Origin: an uncultured Oscillospiraceae bacterium
Lineage (GTDB): Bacteria; Bacillota; Clostridia; Oscillospirales; Acutalibacteraceae
NCBI GenBank assembly: GCA_900547095.1
Contig: URFG01000001.1
Span: 205,456-269,455 of the forward strand
Length of the DNA: 64,000 nt
Direction: 5' to 3'
Part shown: positions 1-7,984 of the stretch, piece by piece
Position numbering within the stretch: position 1 is the stretch's first letter
How the letters are laid out: the number at the start of each line of letters is the position of its first letter
Notes under the pieces: generated by a model
What the model was told of the DNA's origin: nothing
The model's input: the letters and a program-made list of their open reading frames with translations, nothing else
Databases searched by the model: none
Made by a program: the position numbers and the translations under genes

Positions 1-2
1 CT

Positions 3-560
3 GTCCGCGATGTTGCCGAAAAATTCGGCTATGAGCCTATAAGATACCTTATGATATCTTCTCATTACAGGGGACCGATAAATTATTCTGTGGATATAAT
101 CGAGCAGAGTAAAAATGCGCTTGCAAGGCTTTATACCTGCCGCGATAATATCGATTTTGCGCTTAAATCCGCCCTCCCCGGAGGCGAGGCGCCTGATTTC
201 ACCAAAAAAAGAAAAGCGGAATTTATCGCCGCTATGGACGATGATCTTAACACTGCCGACGCTCTTGCTGCGATATTCAATTTAGTAAGAGATATAAACT
301 CTCTTATCGCTTCGGGCGCAAAGCAGGATACCCTTAAAGCCTGCGCAGAGTGCTTTGACGAACTGACAAATGTTTTAGGCCTTGTTTATAACAGAAAATC
401 CGAAATTCTTGATTCCGATATCGAGGAGCTTATCAAAAAGCGCACAGAGGCAAGAAAAAATAAGGATTTTAAAACCGCCGATGAAATCCGCGATCAGCTT
501 AAAAATATGGGCATTGTGCTTGAAGATACTCCGCAGGGTGTAAAATGGTCGAAAATTTAA
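3..560 (+). CDS. cysS: Cysteinyl-tRNA synthetase, C-terminal part (5' truncated by window edge)
   Basis: The gene charges tRNA-Cys with cysteine in the cytoplasm. The frame is open from base 3 and enters the window just after the point where the KMSKS loop of class I CysRS would lie, so only about the last 185 residues are visible. The visible part starts with the conserved segment ending SSHYRGPINYS, followed by a helical DALR-type anticodon-binding region (FIAAMDDDLNTADALAA) and the typical C-terminal ending DTPQGVKW. HIGH, the zinc ligands and the KMSKS motif are outside the window. The stop overlaps the next gene by 16 bases, so the two are probably cotranscribed. Family assignment is firm; nothing can be said about the start. 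Confidence 0.95.
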   Translation, partial: VRDVAEKFGYEPIRYLMISSHYRGPINYSVDIIEQSKNALARLYTCRDNIDFALKSALPGGEAPDFTKKRKAEFIAAMDDDLNTADALAAIFNLVRDINSLIASGAKQDTLKACAECFDELTNVLGLVYNRKSEILDSDIEELIKKRTEARKNKDFKTADEIRDQLKNMGIVLEDTPQGVKWSKI

Positions 561-1276
561 AGGCGCTGCCGATAGGAAAAAATAAATATATCTATGTTTC
601 ACCGCATCACACTTTCGGGACAGATGCGGTGATTCTTGCCGATTTTGCTAGCCGTTATAATTTTAAGTCTGCAGTCGATTTAGGTACAGGCTGCGGAATT
701 ATCGGAATGCTCCTTTTAAGGGATAATCCCGATATAAAGGTATATGGTGTGGATATATCTTATGAAGCCTGTTTGGCGGCTGAAAAATCAGTCAAAGATT
801 TTTCTTATCCCGGATTTATCCCCATTAATTCAGATCTAAATGTCTTAAAAGGCAAGGTTCCTTTCGGGTGCCACGATCTTGTTGTCTGCAATCCGCCTTA
901 TAAGTCGGCTGCAGGAGGAATTAAAAATTCGGATCCTATAACCGAAACTGCACGGCACGAAACAAAATGCTCGCTTGAAGATATAATAAGGGTTTCTTCA
1001 AAGCTTTTAAAAACCTCGGGCAAACTCTGCGTCTGCCAGCGCCCCGAGAGGCTCGGCGAACTTATAACCCTTATGAGCAAATATAAAACAGAGCCTAAAA
1101 GGCTTCGCATAGTATGTAAAAAGCAAGGCGAGGAGCCGTGGCTCGTGCTGGTTTCGGGCACAAGATGCGCAAAACCAGGAATGAGGATAGATCCTCCGCT
1201 TTTCGTTTATAAAAACGGCGAGCTATCCCCCGAAATGCTTGAAATTTACGGTCCATATAAGGAGGAATTTTTATAA
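545..1276 (+). CDS. tRNA1(Val) (adenine37-N6)-methyltransferase-like SAM methylase
   Basis: Predicted class I SAM-dependent N6-adenine methyltransferase of the TrmN6/YfiC (COG4123) group, which in E. coli methylates A37 of tRNA-Val. Motif I (DLGTGCGIIGMLLL, about residues 46-59) binds SAM and the catalytic NPPY motif is visible in CNPPYKSAAGG near residue 115; NPPY is typical of methylation at an exocyclic amine. Length, 243 residues, is normal. The ATG lies inside the end of cysS with an AGGGTG ribosome site five bases upstream, and the stop abuts the rsmI start, so this sits in a cysS-methylase-rsmI run. The exact tRNA substrate is inferred from the family. Confidence 0.85.
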   Translation: MVENLKALPIGKNKYIYVSPHHTFGTDAVILADFASRYNFKSAVDLGTGCGIIGMLLLRDNPDIKVYGVDISYEACLAAEKSVKDFSYPGFIPINSDLNVLKGKVPFGCHDLVVCNPPYKSAAGGIKNSDPITETARHETKCSLEDIIRVSSKLLKTSGKLCVCQRPERLGELITLMSKYKTEPKRLRIVCKKQGEEPWLVLVSGTRCAKPGMRIDPPLFVYKNGELSPEMLEIYGPYKEEFL

Positions 1277-2101
1277 ATGAGCGGTAAGCTTTATTGCGTA
1301 GGCACTCCTATAGGGAATTTAGAGGATTTATCGCCTAGGGCGCAAAGGATTTTAAATTCGGTAGATTTTATAGCCGCCGAGGATACAAGAGTAACTTTGA
1401 AACTTTTAAATCATTTTGGAATAAAAAAGGAACTTCTTTCTTATTATGAGCATAATAAAAAGGAAAAGGGCGCGTATCTTATAAGCCGAATGCTGAAAGG
1501 CGAAAATATGGCGCTCGTGACCGACGCCGGAATGCCCGCCATCTCCGATCCCGGCGAGGATATCGTGCGCGAGGCTCATAAAAACGGGATAGAAGTGATA
1601 GCTGTCCCCGGCCCCGTCGCTTTCGCGACGGCGCTCTGCGTTTCCGGAATGCCTAGCGGAAGATTTTGCTTTGAGGGCTTTTTGTCGGTAAATAAGCCGT
1701 CGAGAAAAAAACACCTCGAAGAGATAAAAGATGAAAAAAGAACCCTTATTTTTTATGAGGCTCCCCATAAGCTTGTTTCCACCCTTTCAGATCTTTTAGG
1801 TGTTCTCGGAAACCGCGAAATATCCGTAGTTAAAGAGCTTACTAAAATTCACGAATCGGTTTTTAATACCGATCTTGAAAAAGCGCTCCGATATTTCACG
1901 GAAAATCCTCCAAAAGGCGAATATGTGCTGATAATAAAAGGAAAAGAAGAAGAAGAGGAAAAAACCTTTACTTTGGATGACGCGGTTAAAATCGCAAAAA
2001 AATATATTTCCGAAGGATCGGGTATAAGCGCCGCTTCTAAATCGGCCGCGCAGATCACAGGTATAAAGAAGAGCGATATCTACAGAGAAATATGCTCTTG
2101 A
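1277..2101 (+). CDS. rsmI: 16S rRNA (cytidine1402-2'-O)-methyltransferase
   Basis: RsmI 2'-O-methylates C1402 in the decoding centre of 16S rRNA. The protein has the tetrapyrrole-methylase fold shown by VGTPIGNLEDLSPRA (residues 8-22), AEDTR (about 34-38) and TDAGMPAISDPG (about 80-91), all diagnostic of RsmI, and the normal length of 274 residues. The ATG immediately follows the stop of the upstream methylase, with GGAGG at 1261-1265 inside that gene as ribosome site. It forms an RNA-modification pair with the preceding gene. High confidence. Confidence 0.96.
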   Translation: MSGKLYCVGTPIGNLEDLSPRAQRILNSVDFIAAEDTRVTLKLLNHFGIKKELLSYYEHNKKEKGAYLISRMLKGENMALVTDAGMPAISDPGEDIVREAHKNGIEVIAVPGPVAFATALCVSGMPSGRFCFEGFLSVNKPSRKKHLEEIKDEKRTLIFYEAPHKLVSTLSDLLGVLGNREISVVKELTKIHESVFNTDLEKALRYFTENPPKGEYVLIIKGKEEEEEKTFTLDDAVKIAKKYISEGSGISAASKSAAQITGIKKSDIYREICS

Positions 2102-2166
2102 TTTTTCTTTATTTTGGGTTTAATATAATAGATACTATGGGAAAATAAAATTTAGGTAGTGAATAA

Positions 2167-3714
2167 ATGGCAGACGATAAATTTAACGGTCTTGATTTCA
2201 ACTTCGGTTCAGATACCGGGTTTAATGAGCCCGAAGAAATATATTCAAGCTCTAAAGGCGCTAAAGGTAAGGAGTTCGAGGATCTTTATTCGAATTCGAA
2301 AACCGATCCGCAGGTTTTAGGCAAGCTGACAGACAGCGATTTTATCGCTCTTGACTCTGTTTCCAAGAGAAAATACCGCAAAAAACAGCACGGCGTGATA
2401 GGATTTTTCAAAAATATCGGCTATGCCGTTTCCGATTGGTGGTCAAGAAGAAAAACCTGGCAGAAAGCGCTGCTTATCAGCGCCACCGCTATAATCCTTA
2501 TTTTAGCTATACTTTACGGCTATATCGGCAGAGTTTTCGATAGATCTTTTAACGATGATAAGGATAATCTCGGAATAAATAAGGTCATTGACGATAAGAT
2601 AATCAACGTCGCCCTTTTCGGCATTGATACAAGAGGTGTAAACTCTTTTTCGGGCAATTCCGACAGTATAATGATCTTAAGTATCAATACCAAGTCGAAA
2701 AAAGTCAAGGTAATGTCGGTTATGAGGGACAGCCTTGTTCCGATAGAAAGAAACGGGAAAATAACCTACAGTAAAATTAACGCGGCTTACGGCTGGGGAG
2801 GCCCCGAGCTTGCCGTTAAAACGCTTAATCAGAATTTTAATCTCGATATTTCAGATTATGCCACCGTTAATTTCTACGGAATGGTAGATATTATCGACGC
2901 CGTCGGAGGAATTGAAGCCACTATCACGGAAGACGAGCTTTATGATAAAGGCCCCGAAAAGCCGGGACTTAACGGCTGTATGGGTGAGATATGCAAGTAT
3001 CTCGGTCTTAATGTAAATAAATATAAAATAAATAAGGCTGGCACCCAGCACTTAAACGGCGTGCAGGCTGTTGCCTATTCAAGAATAAGATATTGCAAGA
3101 GCGTTTGGGACACCTCTAACGACTACGGCCGAACGGACCGTCAGCGCCACGTTATGCAGGAGCTTTTCAATAAGGCAACAAAGCTTAAAAAGAGCCAGTA
3201 TATCTCCCTCGCAAATGCGCTTATCCCCTGCACTAAAACTTCGATGTCCACTTCGGAAATTTTAAGTATCGCGGCAAGCGTGCTGCTTAATTCTCCGCAA
3301 TTCGAGCAGTACAGAATTCCGCAGAACGAATTTTTAATGCCGGCGCCCTCGGGCAGCTTCGGCTCGGTGCTCTATTATGATCTTGATTTCGTTTCAAAGC
3401 TTATTCACGGAATAATCTATGACGATATGACTGTTGAAAGTTATATCGAAGCAAACGGAATAGGCAAAACCCCCTGGTATAAGGCAGGAAGCTCCGTTAA
3501 AAAACCCGGCACGGTTTCGTCGCCGTCTTCTTCGTCGTCAAGCTCGTCGTCTTTGCCGTCGTCAAGCTCGCCTTCGAGCAGTCAGGAAACGGACTCCACG
3601 CCGTCTTCAAAGCCAAATGTACCGGAAAATCCCGACCCTGTTGAACCGACGGAGCCTGTTAAACCCACCGATCCGGTTACACCCAATCCCGAAAATCCGG
3701 AGGGACTTCAATGA
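2167..3714 (+). CDS. LytR-CpsA-Psr (LCP) family cell-wall ligase
   Basis: LCP proteins transfer lipid-linked anionic polymers to peptidoglycan outside the membrane. Residues 1-95 are a hydrophilic cytoplasmic region, residues about 100-118 a single membrane helix, and the LCP domain begins near residue 146 (NVALFGIDTRG), continuing with SDSIMILSIN, VMRDSLVPI and KINAAYGWGG. Conserved Arg and Asp residues for pyrophosphate and metal binding are present in these motifs. The last 60 or so residues are a Ser-rich then Pro/Glu-rich low-complexity tail, probably a wall-spanning linker. Length 515 residues is long because of the two tails. The stop overlaps the next start by four bases. Which polymer it attaches cannot be read from sequence. 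Confidence 0.93.
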   Translation: MADDKFNGLDFNFGSDTGFNEPEEIYSSSKGAKGKEFEDLYSNSKTDPQVLGKLTDSDFIALDSVSKRKYRKKQHGVIGFFKNIGYAVSDWWSRRKTWQKALLISATAIILILAILYGYIGRVFDRSFNDDKDNLGINKVIDDKIINVALFGIDTRGVNSFSGNSDSIMILSINTKSKKVKVMSVMRDSLVPIERNGKITYSKINAAYGWGGPELAVKTLNQNFNLDISDYATVNFYGMVDIIDAVGGIEATITEDELYDKGPEKPGLNGCMGEICKYLGLNVNKYKINKAGTQHLNGVQAVAYSRIRYCKSVWDTSNDYGRTDRQRHVMQELFNKATKLKKSQYISLANALIPCTKTSMSTSEILSIAASVLLNSPQFEQYRIPQNEFLMPAPSGSFGSVLYYDLDFVSKLIHGIIYDDMTVESYIEANGIGKTPWYKAGSSVKKPGTVSSPSSSSSSSSSLPSSSSPSSSQETDSTPSSKPNVPENPDPVEPTEPVKPTDPVTPNPENPEGLQ

Positions 3715-3896
3715 AAAAGAGAGCGACCAACTGCGAAAACTGCTCAAATTATCTTTTTGATGATGAATCGGGCTCCTATTTTTGCGACAGGGATCTCGAT
3801 GAAGACGAAATGTATAAATTTTTAACATTAAGCAGTTTTAACTGCCCCTACTTTGATTTTTACGATGAATATAAAATCGTGAGAAAACAGAATTAG
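3711..3896 (+). CDS. Small Cys-rich protein, DUF6472-like
   Basis: A 61-residue protein with four cysteines (C8, C11, C25, C45) in an arrangement that could hold a zinc ion (C-x2-C plus two more). It ends with an acidic/aromatic segment (NCPYFDFYDEY) that I associate with DUF6472 proteins of Clostridia; that name is from memory and not verified. It starts on an ATGA overlap with the LCP gene and is followed 12 bases later by the acyltransferase, so it belongs to the same transcript. It has no signal peptide or membrane helix. Function unknown. Confidence 0.75.
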   Translation: MKKRATNCENCSNYLFDDESGSYFCDRDLDEDEMYKFLTLSSFNCPYFDFYDEYKIVRKQN

Positions 3897-3908
3897 AGGA
3901 AAACAGAT

Positions 3909-4733
3909 ATGTTTTATTTTTATGTGATCTTTTCGGCGGCGGTTTTGCTTATTACCGATCGGTTTTTTGTCGGAATTTTTAAAAACCCGAATTCCTTTTA
4001 TGTTGTGCCGCTTTTATTTATAGGAATTATAATCGCGCTTATTTTATTGCAGTTTTTTATGATCCTGCCGATATTCGCGTTTGTGGATACAAAAAAGCCG
4101 AGAAAAAAATGCTCCCGGCTTTTAAGGCGCTATATTTCTTCCACCTTAAAGCTTTTCTTTAAGGTAACAAGGGTAAAAATTCATGCAACGGGCTTTGATA
4201 AGATACCTCAAAACGAGGATTTTTTGCTCGTGTGCAATCATATCGATAATTTAGACCCCGCATTTTTCCTTATGATGCTCCCCGAAGTTGATTTAAGATT
4301 TATAGCAAAAAAAGAAGTATATTCGGATATGCCTTTTGTAGCAAAGGCGCTTCATAAGCTAGGCGGTCTTCCTATCGACAGGGAAAATAACCGCGAGGGT
4401 GCTAAAACTATCATAAAAGCCATAAATATTATAAAGAACGGCGAGGGAACTATCGGTATCTTCCCGGAGGGTTATACTTCAAAAACGGGCGAGCTTCAGA
4501 GTATAAGGAACGGTTCGCTTAAAATCGCAACAAAGGCAAACTGCAAGATAGCGGTCTGCACTATTTCGGGCTCAAGAAAGATAGAAAAAAGACTTTTTAT
4601 CAAAAAGACCGATGTTTACTTAAATGTTGCCGAAATTCTCTCTCCCGAGGATTTCGGGGATAACACAGCCGAGCTCGGCGATAAGGTGCACAGGATTATG
4701 AGCAATTCTTTAAAAGGAGTAATGAAGTCGTGA
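3909..4733 (+). CDS. 1-acyl-sn-glycerol-3-phosphate acyltransferase (PlsC family)
   Basis: Predicted membrane acyltransferase that adds the second acyl chain to lysophosphatidate, giving phosphatidate for phospholipid synthesis. Two N-terminal hydrophobic segments (about residues 1-20 and 33-58) are followed by the catalytic H-x4-D motif, CNHIDNLDPAFF (H near residue 111), and the substrate-binding FPEG motif (IFPEGYTSKTGEL, about residue 185). Length is 274 residues. An AGAGGAAA ribosome site precedes the ATG. The gene shares a run with LCP and DUF6472-like genes and overlaps the following flavoprotein start by four bases (GTGA). Acceptor specificity is inferred from the family. Confidence 0.9.
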   Translation: MFYFYVIFSAAVLLITDRFFVGIFKNPNSFYVVPLLFIGIIIALILLQFFMILPIFAFVDTKKPRKKCSRLLRRYISSTLKLFFKVTRVKIHATGFDKIPQNEDFLLVCNHIDNLDPAFFLMMLPEVDLRFIAKKEVYSDMPFVAKALHKLGGLPIDRENNREGAKTIIKAINIIKNGEGTIGIFPEGYTSKTGELQSIRNGSLKIATKANCKIAVCTISGSRKIEKRLFIKKTDVYLNVAEILSPEDFGDNTAELGDKVHRIMSNSLKGVMKS

Positions 4734-5221
4734 CTGAAATCGGTATAAAAGATTTAAAGGAAAATTTTATAAAAGATATTTCCGATGAATGGATGCTTAT
4801 TGCGGCGGGCGATGAAAAAAAGTATAATATGATGACAGCCTCCTGGGGCTTTGCAGGCGAAATATGGGGAGAAGACGCAATAGCCGTGTTTATCCGCCCT
4901 CAAAGGTATACCTATGAATTCGTGGAAAAATCGGATACCTTTTCCGTTTCTTTTTACGGCGATAATAAGGATATCCACAAGCTTTGCGGCCATAAATCGG
5001 GCAGAGATACGGATAAAATGAAATTATCAAAACTCACGCCTGAATTTATCTGCGGCGCGCCCTGCTTTAAAGAGGCAAGGCTGAATATCGTCTGCAAAAA
5101 GCTTTACAGCGATAATATAAAGCCTGAAAAATTTATCGATAAGAATATTGATAAATGGTATCCGAATAAGGATTATCATATTATGTTTATCGCAAAAATA
5201 GAAAAAGCATTTATTGTCTAA
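4730..5221 (+). CDS. Flavin reductase-like (flavoredoxin) FMN-binding protein
   Basis: A 163-residue split-barrel protein of the flavin reductase/flavoredoxin family, which binds FMN and acts as a small electron carrier or NAD(P)H:flavin oxidoreductase. The visible family features are NMMTASWGFAGEIW near residue 33, VFIRPQRYTYEFV near 62 and FSVSFYG near 80, the usual FMN-contact strands. The start is a GTG overlapping the plsC stop, so it is probably translationally coupled. A strong hairpin terminator follows directly and is shared with the convergent downstream gene. The physiological electron partner is not evident from the neighbourhood. Confidence 0.85.
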   Translation: MTEIGIKDLKENFIKDISDEWMLIAAGDEKKYNMMTASWGFAGEIWGEDAIAVFIRPQRYTYEFVEKSDTFSVSFYGDNKDIHKLCGHKSGRDTDKMKLSKLTPEFICGAPCFKEARLNIVCKKLYSDNIKPEKFIDKNIDKWYPNKDYHIMFIAKIEKAFIV

Positions 5222-5228
5222 AAAAATT

Positions 5229-5253
5229 CCGGACAGCAAAATTTGCTGTCCGG
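5229..5253. terminator. Bidirectional intrinsic terminator
   Basis: A 12-bp perfect inverted repeat (CCGGACAGCAAA / TTTGCTGTCCGG) is flanked by an A-run on the left and TTTTTT on the right, so it can end transcription of the rightward flavoprotein operon and of the leftward gene at 5269-6018. Confidence 0.88.
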
Positions 5254-5268
5254 ATAAATTTTTTCTTA

Positions 5269-6018
5269 TTATTTAATTAAAGCGGCTGTAAGCTTTTTAT
5301 CCTTTTCAAATGCGGGAATAAAGTTTATAAGAGCGGATTTTAAGTGTTCGTTGCAGTTTGAAGCTTCAATAGCCGCGGATTTTAATTTTTCGTCTTTATA
5401 CACCGCCGCCGCAGTTACCGCAAGGGCAATATCGGAAGTGTCCTTATCACCGTTGATAAATCCCTGCTCGATAAGATCAAAAAGCTTTTTTACCTGTTTT
5501 TTGTTCCCGTCTTTAATAGTTGACTTTATAAGCGGAACAAGATTTACAGCAAAGAAATTCATATAAAGGAATTTTCCGTGCTCCGCAACCGACTGCTTAT
5601 ATTCCTCTTTAAGCTGTGGAAAAACATCGAGAACTTTCTTTGTAAATCCCGAAATATCCGAGCAGCCCTTATTCGTGGGAAGTTCTATCTGATCGGCGCC
5701 CGTTACTCTTTTTGCTTTGATTCCGCTGATATCGCGCAGGGTATTTAAAAAGTCAATTCCCACTGCCACGGCGTCTTCCTCATTCGAAGATTCGTCAAAA
5801 AGATAGGAAGAAGCGATCGAATATTCCAAAGTTTCATTTTCTAAATTGGCGGTAAGCAGATTAAAAAGGTGCTTTTCTTCGTTATACTCTATTTTAACCG
5901 CAAGCTTATCGCTTTTAAAGCCGTCTTCACTCTTTTTAAAGCCGTTATCCGCGAAAAAAGAGGAGAGTTCTTTTAAAATTATTTCAAAATATTTGTTATC
6001 CAATTTATTCACATCCAA
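5269..6018 (-). CDS. Hypothetical cytoplasmic protein, 249 aa
   Basis: Not recognised with confidence. The protein is soluble, has no signal peptide or membrane segment, and is mixed alpha/beta in its first 90 residues (YFEIILKELSSFFADNGF, then short strands) followed by a helical C-terminal half (DISGFTKKVLDVFPQLKEEY onward). The helical half resembles small regulatory or immunity-like helical domains, but I cannot name the family. It stands alone between two convergent terminator regions: the hairpin at 5229-5253 ends it, and it diverges from rsmA across 109 bases. No catalytic motif was seen. Confidence 0.7.
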   Translation of the reverse strand: MDVNKLDNKYFEIILKELSSFFADNGFKKSEDGFKSDKLAVKIEYNEEKHLFNLLTANLENETLEYSIASSYLFDESSNEEDAVAVGIDFLNTLRDISGIKAKRVTGADQIELPTNKGCSDISGFTKKVLDVFPQLKEEYKQSVAEHGKFLYMNFFAVNLVPLIKSTIKDGNKKQVKKLFDLIEQGFINGDKDTSDIALAVTAAAVYKDEKLKSAAIEASNCNEHLKSALINFIPAFEKDKKLTAALIK

Positions 6019-6072
6019 AATCGTTTTAGATTATTATACTATATTTTTTGCGGTTTGTCACCTATAATTTTC

Positions 6073-6101
6073 TTGAAAAAAAGCAAAATATGTGTTAAAC
6101 T
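6073..6101 (+). promoter_or_regulatory. Predicted sigma-70 type promoter for rsmA
   Basis: TTGAAA (6073-6078), 17-base spacer, TAAACT (6096-6101). Transcription would begin near 6108, just before the AAAGGAG ribosome site at 6115-6121. This excludes the upstream in-frame ATG at 6092 as the start of rsmA. Confidence 0.6.
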
Positions 6102-6127
6102 CTTTAAAGCTTATAAAGGAGATTGGT

Positions 6128-6976
6128 ATGAGTTTTCAAAACGAGCGTTATTTTAAAGAGCTTTTAAGCGGCGAGGGATTCACTTTTAAAAAATCTCTCG
6201 GTCAGAATTTTATAATCGATCCGTTTGTCTGCCCTAAAATGGCAGAATTTGCGGCGGACGGTGAAACGGGCGTAATAGAAATAGGCCCCGGTGCCGGCGT
6301 GCTTACAAGAAGCCTTAGTGAAACCGCAAAAAAGGTCGTTGCGGTGGAGATTGACGAGCGGCTTAAACCCGTTTTAAAAAAATCGCTTGAGGGCTGTGAT
6401 AATGTAAAGGTGATTTTCGGCGATATTTTAAAAACCGATATAAACAAGCTGATAAGCGAAGAATTCGCTGGCTTTGAAAAGGTAAATATCTGCGCAAATC
6501 TTCCTTATTATATAACCTCGCCTATAATTATGGGCATTTTAAAAATGAAACCCGATATCGGCTCTTTAACTGCAATGGTGCAAAAAGAGGCGGCGCAGAG
6601 AATTTGCGCAGAGGTGGGTTCGAGAAATGCCGGAGCGGTCACTGTGGCGGTGGATTATTATTCCGAAGCAAGCGTACTTTTTGAAGTGAGCCGAAATTGC
6701 TTTATGCCGGCTCCGAAAGTCGATTCCGCGGTGATTAACCTAAGGATAAGAAAAGAGCCTAAAGTTGAGGTCAAAAGCGAGGAATTTTTCTTCAAAGTTG
6801 CAAAATCGCTTTTTGCCCAGAGAAGAAAAACACTTTTAAATTCCGTTTCAAGCACATTAAAAATCGATAAATCGGTTATTTCTTCGGCACTTAAAAATAT
6901 GGGTCTTGATGAAAGCATAAGAGGCGAAAAATTAACTATCGGGCAAATAGCGGAATTTAGCAATTTGATAAATTAA
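6128..6976 (+). CDS. rsmA: 16S rRNA (adenine1518/1519-N6)-dimethyltransferase
   Basis: RsmA/KsgA dimethylates two adjacent adenosines in the 3'-end hairpin of 16S rRNA late in 30S assembly. The protein shows KSLGQNFIID near the N-terminus, SAM motif I EIGPGAGVLT, and the catalytic NLPYYITSPII motif; 282 residues is a normal length. The ATG at 6128 was chosen over 6092 because AAAGGAG lies six bases upstream and the predicted promoter overlaps the longer start. A GC-rich terminator follows at 6980-7012, convergent with the DnaI-like gene. High confidence. Confidence 0.96.
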   Translation: MSFQNERYFKELLSGEGFTFKKSLGQNFIIDPFVCPKMAEFAADGETGVIEIGPGAGVLTRSLSETAKKVVAVEIDERLKPVLKKSLEGCDNVKVIFGDILKTDINKLISEEFAGFEKVNICANLPYYITSPIIMGILKMKPDIGSLTAMVQKEAAQRICAEVGSRNAGAVTVAVDYYSEASVLFEVSRNCFMPAPKVDSAVINLRIRKEPKVEVKSEEFFFKVAKSLFAQRRKTLLNSVSSTLKIDKSVISSALKNMGLDESIRGEKLTIGQIAEFSNLIN

Positions 6977-6979
6977 AGC

Positions 6980-7012
6980 GCGCGGCGAAAAATCGCCGCG
7001 CTTCTTTATTTT
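6980..7012. terminator. GC-rich intrinsic terminator after rsmA
   Basis: Stem GCGCGGCGA / TCGCCGCGC (6980-6988 and 6993-7001) followed by TTCTTTATTTT. It lies between convergent genes and overlaps the end of the leftward DnaI-like gene. Confidence 0.85.
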
Positions 7013-7962
7013 CTAAGCATTTTTATCTGCCTTATATCTTCTCCCCAAAATTTCTTCGCACAATAATTCCCGATAAATCTTGATGAAATTCTCGGAGTAT
7101 ATCTTGTTTCGATTTCTTTAATTGTAAGATTTGTGCTTATCACCGTCGGCTTTTTGGATAAAAGCCTGGTGTTTATCACATTGTAAATACAGCTTAATAT
7201 AAAGGGAGAGGTAAACTCGCTGCCGAGATCGTCGATAACAAGCAGGTCGCAATTAACAGCCGCCTCATAGGTTTCGTTCGAGCGGGAGGAAAAATGATCG
7301 TTTTCCATAGCCGAAAAAAGGTTATATGAAGAGGAATAAACGCAGTCATACCCCTTATTTATCAGCTCTTTTACTATCGCGAGCGAAAGATGCGTTTTTC
7401 CAAGGCCCGCATTTCCTAAAAACAAAAGATTTTCACTTGTTTTAGGATCGAAAGTTTCAGCATAGGAAACGCATAATTTATAAAGCTTTTCCATTCTCTT
7501 TCTCGGGCTTTTATCGGAATTATCATCGGGATAAAAGGAAAGATCGAAATTATCGAATCCGCTTTCATTTATCGGAAGCTCGGCGGATAATTTTTTAAGC
7601 ATTATATTTTTGGCTTTATTTTTTATGCAGGAGCATATTTTGCCCGAAACATAGCCCGTATCTTTGCAAAGCCTGCATTCATAATCGATAGGCGCAATAT
7701 TATTTTCCTTTAATTTTTCTTCCTTTAATTTTGAAAGTCTTAAAATTTCCTTGCTTAAATATTCAAGCTCATCAGAATTTCCGCTTAAAGCGGCAGAGGC
7801 TATCTTCGCGCCTAAGGATGATATTTTTAAAAGAATATCGGAAAACTCTTTATCGGAGGCTTTAAGGTCTTCGATTTTTTTATAGTGTTCGGCAGTTTTT
7901 CTGTCAAGAGCGCTTTTTTGCTCTGCAAATGCTTCAGAGAAACACTTTTGCCTGTTTATCAT
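7006..7962 (-). CDS. DnaC/DnaI-like AAA+ helicase-loader ATPase
   Basis: Predicted replication protein that loads the replicative helicase, in the DnaI/DnaC AAA+ family. The N-terminal part is a coiled helical region, followed by a cysteine cluster (CRLCKDTGYVSGKICSC, C-x2-C then C-x-C) typical of the zinc-binding N-domain of helicase loaders, then Walker A GNAGLGKTH and Walker B LLVIDDLGSEF. The start at 7962 was chosen because GAGGGAA lies just upstream; a longer frame to 8010 would run deep into the DnaD-like gene. The start follows the stop of the DnaD-like gene by 22 bases, so the two form a primosome-type pair. 318 residues. Confidence 0.9.
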   Translation of the reverse strand: MINRQKCFSEAFAEQKSALDRKTAEHYKKIEDLKASDKEFSDILLKISSLGAKIASAALSGNSDELEYLSKEILRLSKLKEEKLKENNIAPIDYECRLCKDTGYVSGKICSCIKNKAKNIMLKKLSAELPINESGFDNFDLSFYPDDNSDKSPRKRMEKLYKLCVSYAETFDPKTSENLLFLGNAGLGKTHLSLAIVKELINKGYDCVYSSSYNLFSAMENDHFSSRSNETYEAAVNCDLLVIDDLGSEFTSPFILSCIYNVINTRLLSKKPTVISTNLTIKEIETRYTPRISSRFIGNYCAKKFWGEDIRQIKMLRK

Positions 7963-7984
7963 CAGTCTTCCCTCGCTTATAAAT

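Noticed and set aside
3520..3600. Serine-codon rich tract that looks like a simple repeat
   Set aside because: It is in frame within the LCP gene and reads as a low-complexity linker, not an unstable microsatellite.
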